Shown piece by piece: positions 1 to 4,349 of a stretch of DNA of 9,306 nt; positions within the stretch are counted from its first letter, which is position 1, and each line of letters opens with the position of its first letter. The notes beneath the pieces are model-generated. The model worked only from the letters and a program-made list of their open reading frames with translations. It was not told where the DNA came from and made no database searches. Origin of the DNA: UBA11540 sp045536425 (GTDB lineage: Bacteria; Bacillota; Clostridia; Oscillospirales; Ruminococcaceae); assembly GCA_045536425.1 (NCBI GenBank), contig JAZSNN010000003.1, positions 1-9,306 on the forward strand, written 5' to 3'. Position numbers and translations under genes: made by a program.

Positions 1-64
1 GGGTTATCAATCCCTTAGCAGGAGTGACTATTTTTCCATAAACATGCGGTACAGTGTGATGTGA

Positions 65-93
65 TTGAAAATAGAGAATCCATCTGTTATAAT
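65..93 (+). promoter_or_regulatory. Sigma-A type promoter upstream of the XRE regulator
   Basis: TTGAAA (65-70) and a perfect TATAAT (88-93) are separated by 17 bases, with an extended -10 TG at 85-86. Transcription should start near base 100, giving a leader of about 125 bases before the XRE regulator gene. It closely resembles the promoter of the riboswitch unit at 1353-1381. A second, much weaker -10-like TATACT lies at 199-204 without a good -35. Confidence 0.75.
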
Positions 94-137
94 TCAACTG
101 AACGACAAACTTGAATTTGACGGTCAATTTTCACTCT

Positions 138-172
138 ACCATAGGTTTACTTCTCCTCACTAAACCAATGGT
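138..172 (+). repeat. Inverted repeat in the leader of the XRE gene
   Basis: The arms ACCATAGGTTTA (138-149) and TAAACCAATGGT (161-172) pair over 12 positions with one internal A-A mismatch, around an 11-base loop. The repeat lies inside the predicted transcript, about 40 bases after the start. It is followed by GGGTGTGTTTTCT, so it could be a weak terminator or attenuator. It could equally be an operator for the adjacent HTH protein. The pairing is visible; the role is inference. Confidence 0.5.
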
Positions 173-225
173 GGGTGTGTTTTCTCCCCCTAATTGTCTA
201 TACTGAATGCGAAAGGAGGTAGTCT

Positions 226-834
226 ATGAACCAAATTAAAATCGGAAGATTTATTGCCGAGTGCAGAAAAAAGGCAAACTTAACACAAATGCAGTTGGCA
301 GAAAAACTGGGCATCACCGATAAAGCAATATCCAAGTGGGAACGGGGCGTGGCAATGCCCGATACTTCGATAATGCTTGAACTGTGTGATATTCTTTGCA
401 TCAGTGTAAATGAATTATTAAGTGGGGAGAAAATCAATATGGAAAATAGCAATCAGAAAAACGAACAGCTTTTGCTTGATATGGCGAAAGAATTAGAGAA
501 TAAAAACAAAACAATTTGGTCTTCTATGTGGGCTATTATGACGGTAAGTATGACAGCCTTAATTGCAGGTATCTTTATTGCTGCATTTTTGATTCCCGAA
601 GGAATGTGGCAGCTTGTCACCATTCTTGGTGTTTGCGTCGCGTTTTTGATACCGTGTTTCTATGCAGTAAAACTTGAGGTAAGCATTGGTGCTTACAAGT
701 GCAAAAATTGCGGTTACGAAATTGTTCCTACCTATAAAGAAGCAATGATGGCAATGCACAGAGGCTTTACCCGTCACTTAATGTGTCCTAAATGCAACAA
801 ACGTACTTGGTGCAAAAAAGTATTGAAGAAGTAA
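226..834 (+). CDS. XRE-family HTH regulator with two membrane helices and a C-terminal zinc ribbon
   Basis: This is a 202-residue protein that probably binds DNA while tethered to the membrane. Residues 7-66 form a classical XRE/Cro-CI helix-turn-helix (LTQMQLAEKLGITDKAISKW region). A charged linker covers about 67-95, then two hydrophobic helices at about 97-121 and 128-148. The tail carries paired cysteines C159/C162 and C187/C190, spaced like a zinc ribbon, plus C196. GAAAGGAGGT sits six bases before the ATG and fixes the start. No target gene is evident; the inverted repeat at 138-172 is a candidate site for autoregulation. Sampled lines of this gene are about 32-40% GC against about 48% in the ABC transporter gene, which suggests recent acquisition. 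HTH proteins with membrane segments are common in Firmicutes, but the signal sensed is unknown. The HTH call is firm; the zinc ribbon is inferred from Cys spacing. Confidence 0.9.
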   Translation: MNQIKIGRFIAECRKKANLTQMQLAEKLGITDKAISKWERGVAMPDTSIMLELCDILCISVNELLSGEKINMENSNQKNEQLLLDMAKELENKNKTIWSSMWAIMTVSMTALIAGIFIAAFLIPEGMWQLVTILGVCVAFLIPCFYAVKLEVSIGAYKCKNCGYEIVPTYKEAMMAMHRGFTRHLMCPKCNKRTWCKKVLKK

Positions 835-904
835 ACTCCAATTTGTCGAGCAGATTGGAAGCCATACATACCGAAATCTTGGTGTGAGTTTGGTGCTGTT
901 TTTC

Positions 905-933
905 TTGCTAACACTGTATGTATGTGTTACAAT
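905..933 (+). promoter_or_regulatory. Promoter of the small membrane protein gene
   Basis: TTGCTA (905-910) and TACAAT (928-933) are 17 bases apart, with an extended -10 TG at 925-926. The ribosome binding site AGGAGG of the next gene begins only eight bases after the -10 box, so the 5' untranslated region is very short. Confidence 0.6.
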
Positions 934-953
934 GAGACAAAGGAGGTTTTGGT

Positions 954-1349
954 ATGAAAAAAAGACTTTTGCTTTTGATTTTGCCCGTAGTCGCCTTGGC
1001 TTTGGAGCTTGTTCCCACTTCCGCAGTGCTGAGGTTTGCAAATCCTGAGGGAGAGCCTTGGGTTAGAAAATACTCCTACTTCGACCTCACTCCGTTTGGC
1101 TATGCAAACTTTGGGCCCTTCATAACTGCAGTTTTGACCTGCGTTTTGATAGTTTTGCTAGTGATTTACGCTATAAAGGGTAACCGAAAAATCCTCTCTG
1201 CCGCAAAGATGGTTTTGTGGGTTGCGATAGTCGCGTCCTTGTCGCCGAAGTTTTTTGGTGTGGGATTCTATTCGCTTCTCGGCGGATTTATCTCCCTCAC
1301 CCTCATCACAGCACTTGTCGCGGTGCGCATCTTTGCTAGCGAAAATTAG
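954..1349 (+). CDS. Small four-helix membrane protein of unknown function
   Basis: I do not recognise a named family for this 131-residue protein. Hydropathy by eye gives a signal-anchor-like helix at about 4-20, then a polar loop (21-52) that contains the aromatic stretch FDLTPFGYANFGP. Three further helices follow at about 53-74, 82-97 and 103-126. The short KGNRK segment at 75-79 is positively charged and probably cytoplasmic. The start is fixed by AAAGGAGG ending six bases before the ATG and by a promoter at 905-933. No terminator follows: the promoter of the riboswitch unit begins three bases after the stop codon, so read-through into that unit is possible. It could be a small envelope or stress membrane protein, but nothing in the sequence assigns a role. 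Confidence 0.8.
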   Translation: MKKRLLLLILPVVALALELVPTSAVLRFANPEGEPWVRKYSYFDLTPFGYANFGPFITAVLTCVLIVLLVIYAIKGNRKILSAAKMVLWVAIVASLSPKFFGVGFYSLLGGFISLTLITALVAVRIFASEN

Positions 1350-1352
1350 GAC

Positions 1353-1381
1353 TTGAAATTGTCAAAAATCGGTGGTATAAT
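1353..1381 (+). promoter_or_regulatory. Strong promoter driving the riboswitch unit
   Basis: TTGAAA (1353-1358) and consensus TATAAT (1376-1381) are exactly 17 bases apart, with an extended -10 TG at 1373-1374. The predicted start near 1388 lies only a few bases before the aptamer P1 helix at 1395. This is what a riboswitch-controlled transcript should look like. Confidence 0.85.
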
Positions 1382-1394
1382 TTGGTTGTTCCTT

Positions 1395-1507
1395 GTAAGA
1401 GGGAGTAGCTACGAGAAATCGTGACAATCGGTGTCAGAACGGTCGAAAGACCCGCCGTTGTATTAAAAAGCAAGACTCTTACCGCACCTGCGGTGAGAGT
1501 CTTTTTT
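1395..1507 (+). promoter_or_regulatory. yybP-ykoY (Mn2+-type) riboswitch with intrinsic-terminator expression platform
   Basis: Helix P1 is GTAAGAG (1395-1401) paired with CTCTTAC (1476-1482). The family hallmark loop GGAGTAGC follows directly at 1402-1409, and the partner GCAAGA lies at 1470-1475. Hairpin P2 (ACGA-GAAA-TCGT, 1411-1422), a helix pairing CAATCGG with CCGTTG (1425-1431 with 1455-1460), a GTCA loop (1433-1436) and a GAAA-capped hairpin (GGTC/GACC, 1441-1452) complete the fold. By memory of the Lactococcus aptamer, the GTCA loop carries the metal-contacting adenosine. The 3' strand of P1 is also the 5' arm of the terminator, so ligand binding should block termination and turn expression ON. 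Family members respond to Mn2+ (established); the ligand of this copy is untested. Confidence 0.9.
1474..1507 (+). terminator. Riboswitch-controlled intrinsic terminator
   Basis: GACTCTTACCGC (1474-1485) pairs with GCGGTGAGAGTC (1490-1501): 12 base pairs with one G-T wobble and loop ACCT, followed directly by six T (1502-1507). Its left arm overlaps the P1 3' strand of the aptamer, so the two structures exclude each other. It lies about 20 bases before the start codon of the decarboxylase beta-subunit gene. Confidence 0.92.
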
Positions 1508-1527
1508 GTTTGAGAAGGAGTGTAAAA

Positions 1528-2652
1528 ATGGAAATTCTATGGGAAAACCTGTTGCAGATCACTTGGCAACAGCTCGTAATGTGGGCAATAGGCGGAATTT
1601 TGATATTCTTCGCCATCAAAAAAGAGATGGAACCCACACTTTTACTGCCGATAGGCTTTGGCGCAATACTTGTAAACATACCTTTTTCGGGTGCGGTAAA
1701 TCAAATTGCCGCTGACGGAAGTGTTCAGGAAGGCTTTTTGGACACTCTGTTTGAAGCAGGAATCGCAAACGAACTGTTTCCGCTTCTTTTGTTCATCGGC
1801 ATTGGTGCGATGATAGACTTCGGTCCCGTGCTCACTAACCCGAAGCTTATGATTTTTGGTGCAGCTGCACAGTTTGGCATCTTCTTCACACTTTGTATGG
1901 CGTCGATGTTCTTTCCTATCAACGACGCGGCTTCTATCGCTATCATCGGTGCGGCAGACGGCCCCACCGCCATAGTAGTAGCAAAACTTCTTGACTCCGA
2001 TTATCTCGGTGCTATAATGGTTGCGGCATATTCGTATATGGCGCTCGTTCCCATCATTCAGCCTCCGATAATCAAGCTCTTGACCACCAAAAAAGAGCGT
2101 ATGATTCGTATGCCCTACGAGCAGAAGGATGTTAAGAGGATTACCCGAATCCTTTTCCCAATAATCATCACCGTAGTTGCAAGCGTAATAGCTCCTTCCG
2201 CGGCTTCGCTTGTGGGAAGCTTGATGTTCGGCAACCTCATCCGCGAATGCGGAGTGCTAAATGCCCTTTCCGAAGCAGCACAAAAGGTTCTCGCAAACCT
2301 CGTTACACTGCTTCTCGGTATCACCATAGCATCGCAGATGCAGGCAGATAAGTTCTTGAGAATAGAAACACTCGTGATTCTCCTTCTCGGTCTTATTGCG
2401 TTCATCTTCGACACCGCAGGCGGCGTTCTGTTTGCAAAATTCCTAAACCTCTTCCTCAAAAAGAAGATAAACCCGATGATAGGTGCGGCAGGTATCTCCG
2501 CGTTCCCGATGTCAGGACGTATCGTTCACAAGATGGGACTCAAGGAAGACCCGCAGAACTTCCTTTTGGTGCACTCTATCGGTGTAAATGTATCGGGACA
2601 GATAGCCTCTGTAATCGCGGGTGGCTTGATACTCAAATTCTTTATGGGCTAA
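1528..2652 (+). CDS. Na+-translocating decarboxylase beta subunit (OadB/GcdB/MmdB family)
   Basis: This 374-residue integral membrane protein is the ion-pump subunit of biotin-dependent sodium-pumping decarboxylases, which couple decarboxylation of carboxybiotin to Na+ export. Family signatures include GIGAMIDFGPVL (91-102), GAADGPTAI (141-149), YSYMALVPIIQPP (168-180), GNLIRE (235-240), INPMIGAAGISAFP (314-327) and HSIGVNVSGQIAS (349-361). By remembered Klebsiella OadB numbering, the pump residues D203, Y229, N373, G377, S382 and R389 map to D144, Y170, N315, G319, S324 and R331, with identical spacing, so it looks functional. I chose the ATG at 1528 because AAGGAG lies seven bases upstream; an in-frame TTG at 1510 would start in the terminator tail. 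A gamma-like gene follows after 12 bases. Alpha and biotin-carrier genes are not in the window, so the substrate (oxaloacetate, glutaconyl-CoA or methylmalonyl-CoA) cannot be chosen. Expression is under the riboswitch. Confidence 0.93.
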   Translation: MEILWENLLQITWQQLVMWAIGGILIFFAIKKEMEPTLLLPIGFGAILVNIPFSGAVNQIAADGSVQEGFLDTLFEAGIANELFPLLLFIGIGAMIDFGPVLTNPKLMIFGAAAQFGIFFTLCMASMFFPINDAASIAIIGAADGPTAIVVAKLLDSDYLGAIMVAAYSYMALVPIIQPPIIKLLTTKKERMIRMPYEQKDVKRITRILFPIIITVVASVIAPSAASLVGSLMFGNLIRECGVLNALSEAAQKVLANLVTLLLGITIASQMQADKFLRIETLVILLLGLIAFIFDTAGGVLFAKFLNLFLKKKINPMIGAAGISAFPMSGRIVHKMGLKEDPQNFLLVHSIGVNVSGQIASVIAGGLILKFFMG

Positions 2653-2664
2653 GGAGGGTAAACT

Positions 2665-2802
2665 ATGAACTTCAATTTTATTCCTGAAAACTTTGTAGCA
2701 AACCTCTACTATATGGGTGTTGGAATGCTGTGCATAATGGTAGTAATCCTCGTTATCATCGGTATCACCGCATTTCTAAACTGGGTAACTACAAGAAAAT
2801 AA
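2665..2802 (+). CDS. Reduced OadG-like gamma subunit (45 residues)
   Basis: This small single-helix protein probably anchors or stabilises the decarboxylase complex next to the beta subunit. Translation gives 45 residues: a short polar N-terminus (MNFNFIPENF), one long hydrophobic helix at about 13-38 containing the GVGMLCIMVVILVIIGI stretch, and a basic end (TTRK). OadG-family proteins begin with a similar GMGxV-type helix and normally continue with a polar, often proline-rich C-terminal tail that contacts the alpha subunit; that tail is missing here. AAGGAGGGT lies just before the ATG, overlapping the beta-subunit stop region. A strong terminator begins five bases after its stop, so it is the last gene of the riboswitch unit. 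Position and helix sequence support the gamma call; similarity alone is weak at this length. Confidence 0.75.
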   Translation: MNFNFIPENFVANLYYMGVGMLCIMVVILVIIGITAFLNWVTTRK

Positions 2803-2806
2803 ATTT

Positions 2807-2840
2807 AAAGTGCAACCGCAAGGTTGCACTTTTCCTTTTG
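2807..2840 (+). terminator. Intrinsic terminator of the decarboxylase unit
   Basis: AAAGTGCAACC (2807-2817) pairs perfectly with GGTTGCACTTT (2822-2832) around a GCAA tetraloop, followed by a T-rich tail to 2839. It closes the riboswitch/beta/gamma transcript. Confidence 0.92.
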
Positions 2841-2852
2841 GGGTGATATACT
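2824..2852 (+). promoter_or_regulatory. Extended -10 promoter of the lipoprotein gene
   Basis: TATACT (2847-2852) has an extended -10 TG at 2844-2845. The best -35 candidate at 17 bases spacing, TTGCAC (2824-2829), lies within the 3' arm of the preceding terminator hairpin and matches consensus only over TTG. The gene sits between two terminators, so it needs a promoter here; the precise -35 is uncertain. Confidence 0.5.
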
Positions 2853-2881
2853 GAAAATATAAACCCGAAAGGAGTTTCACG

Positions 2882-4258
2882 ATGAAGAAAACAGTCGCTT
2901 TAATACTTTTGATATGCCTCACTTTTTCGGGATGCGGTCTGCTTGGCGGAACGCTTTCCAAGAAACTCACCGCTGAGGACGTTGTATACACCCAACATAT
3001 CCTCGACCTTCCCGATTTGAGCCTTTTTGTCGGCTCTGCGGCAACACAACTGCACGAGGCCAAAGAGGACAGTTACGAGGGCTCGCAGAATATCGGCATC
3101 GACGAAGACAGCGAAAAGGCGGTGCTTGAATACATCGACCTGTTGCAAAACGAGTTCGGTTTGGAGATAATAGACACGGCGTATTTCGACCCTGCAACCA
3201 AAACCTTTGAAAACTTTATCGACAAGAGATGGGTTATCGGCTTTAAAACTACTCTTTTTGATGCACAGTGCCGTCTGACCCACGGCTCTATCGACAAGGG
3301 TTGCGACGTTATTCTCTACCAGACAAACGACACTCTTTACCTCAATTACTACAATATGTTCAACCTCACCGACACGGGACACCGTTGGTCAGGGACGGTT
3401 GAAACCTTTGATTTTTCCTATCCCGAGAGGTTTTTCAACGCCTATGCAAAAAGCGGAAAGAAGTATTATAATAAAGGTGACAAGAAACTCACCGTAAACC
3501 TGAAACACACCGACTACACCATCACTAAAAACAGCGAGGACTACGTTGCCACCGCGGGAAGTGCGACAATGCTCTTCAACGGCGAGAAAAAGACGGGAGT
3601 TGCAAAACTTCAAAACTCCAAATACAGCAACTGGTTCAGATACGTAATCACTATAACAGACTTTGACAAAAACAAGGTTGACGAAGAGATAAAGGTTTAC
3701 CTTCCCATAGACACCATCTCGGGCGATTTTTATAACACAAGCGACTGCTTGAGCGGACATCAGGACGAAATCGAGATGAACAGTTACGGCGTGTTCTACA
3801 AAGAGGACTATCTGGCAGAGGAGATAGGACTGTATTACTACATAGAGCCCGAGGGTTATGCCTACTCTGTGACAGTCAGAACGATAAACTTCGACGACTC
3901 GGGCAAGGATGACTGTGTGGTGTACTTTAATATAAAACTTTACAGTATGCTCGAGCCCTTAGAAATAGAGGGACTTGCGGTAATGCCGCTAAACGATTAC
4001 ATAAACCTTGAAGCAACGGGAAAGACCGAGAAAAAGTCTTCGGGCGGAATATTTAGCATCGGCACTTCGAGCAAATTTCAGCCCGAGTTTTCGAAACTCG
4101 ACTGTTTAACCTGCGGAGGCGACGGTGACTGCAACACCTGCCGCGGCTACGGCGAGGTCGAGAGATACGCAGGCGCAGGGGACACAGTAACCGCAAAGTG
4201 CAGTAGTTGTTACGGAAGCGGAAACTGCCGCACCTGTGGCGGTTCGGGAAAAAGATGA
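2882..4258 (+). CDS. Lipoprotein with C-terminal DnaJ-like CxxCxGxG cysteine cluster
   Basis: This 458-residue surface lipoprotein is of unknown function. A short basic start and hydrophobic core end in a lipobox (FSGC, Cys18), so signal peptidase II cleavage and lipid anchoring are expected. Residues about 30-390 form a large, mostly polar domain rich in Tyr, Asp and beta-type stretches; I recognise no family in it. A Ser/Gly-rich linker (386-397) leads to a terminal cluster of four CxxC pairs: C408/C411, C417/C420, C440/C443 and C449/C452. Each is followed by a Gly-x-Gly or similar, as in the zinc-binding centre of DnaJ. The spacing between the first two pairs and the last two pairs is shorter than in DnaJ. 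AAAGGAG precedes the ATG by seven bases. The gene is monocistronic between two terminators. Metal binding by the cluster is inferred; outside the cell it could also be a redox or disulfide module. Confidence 0.88.
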   Translation: MKKTVALILLICLTFSGCGLLGGTLSKKLTAEDVVYTQHILDLPDLSLFVGSAATQLHEAKEDSYEGSQNIGIDEDSEKAVLEYIDLLQNEFGLEIIDTAYFDPATKTFENFIDKRWVIGFKTTLFDAQCRLTHGSIDKGCDVILYQTNDTLYLNYYNMFNLTDTGHRWSGTVETFDFSYPERFFNAYAKSGKKYYNKGDKKLTVNLKHTDYTITKNSEDYVATAGSATMLFNGEKKTGVAKLQNSKYSNWFRYVITITDFDKNKVDEEIKVYLPIDTISGDFYNTSDCLSGHQDEIEMNSYGVFYKEDYLAEEIGLYYYIEPEGYAYSVTVRTINFDDSGKDDCVVYFNIKLYSMLEPLEIEGLAVMPLNDYINLEATGKTEKKSSGGIFSIGTSSKFQPEFSKLDCLTCGGDGDCNTCRGYGEVERYAGAGDTVTAKCSSCYGSGNCRTCGGSGKR

Positions 4259-4262
4259 CAAA

Positions 4263-4300
4263 AAGACGGAGAAAAATTTCTCCGTCTTCTTTTCTTTTTT
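4263..4300 (+). terminator. Intrinsic terminator after the lipoprotein gene
   Basis: AAGACGGAGA (4263-4272) pairs with TCTCCGTCTT (4279-4288), extendable through the AAAATT loop, followed by CTTTTCTTTTTT to 4300. It begins four bases after the lipoprotein stop codon. Confidence 0.92.
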
Positions 4301-4318
4301 GTGATAATATGCTACAAT
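4290..4318 (+). promoter_or_regulatory. Extended -10 promoter of the ABC/cysK/DUF1538/P-II operon
   Basis: TACAAT (4313-4318) carries an extended -10 TG at 4310-4311. The -35 position at 17 bases spacing (TTTTCT, 4290-4295) falls in the terminator T-tract and is poor, so activity would depend on the extended -10. No other promoter-like sequence lies between the terminator and the first gene. Confidence 0.5.
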
Positions 4319-4349
4319 AAATGTGTATATCGTTTTTCTGGAGGACAAA

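Noticed and set aside
867..886. CATACC/GGTGTG hairpin after the XRE gene as a terminator
   Set aside because: The stem is only six pairs with a wobble and an eight-base loop, and the T-run begins more than ten bases later, so it is too weak to call.
1510..1527. Upstream TTG start for the decarboxylase beta subunit
   Set aside because: It would start inside the terminator tail and overlap the ribosome binding site AAGGAG. The ATG at 1528 is correctly spaced, and its MEILWENLLQ start reads like a normal family N-terminus.
1506..1715. A 69-codon frame overlapping the beta subunit
   Set aside because: It is an out-of-frame shadow of a strongly conserved membrane protein and has no independent ribosome site.
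2900..3382. Long minus-strand open frames across the lipoprotein gene
   Set aside because: They are antisense to a gene with signal peptide, ribosome site and motifs; they carry no recognisable domain or minus-strand promoter.
4101..4255. Repeated TGC/GGC-rich stretches at the end of the lipoprotein gene as a DNA repeat
   Set aside because: The repetition is at protein level (CxxCxGxG motifs); the bases are not a tandem or CRISPR-like repeat.
4323..4349. GTG start adding nine residues to the ABC transporter
   Set aside because: There is no ribosome site before 4323 and it lies only a few bases after the -10 box; GGAGG before the ATG at 4350 is clear.
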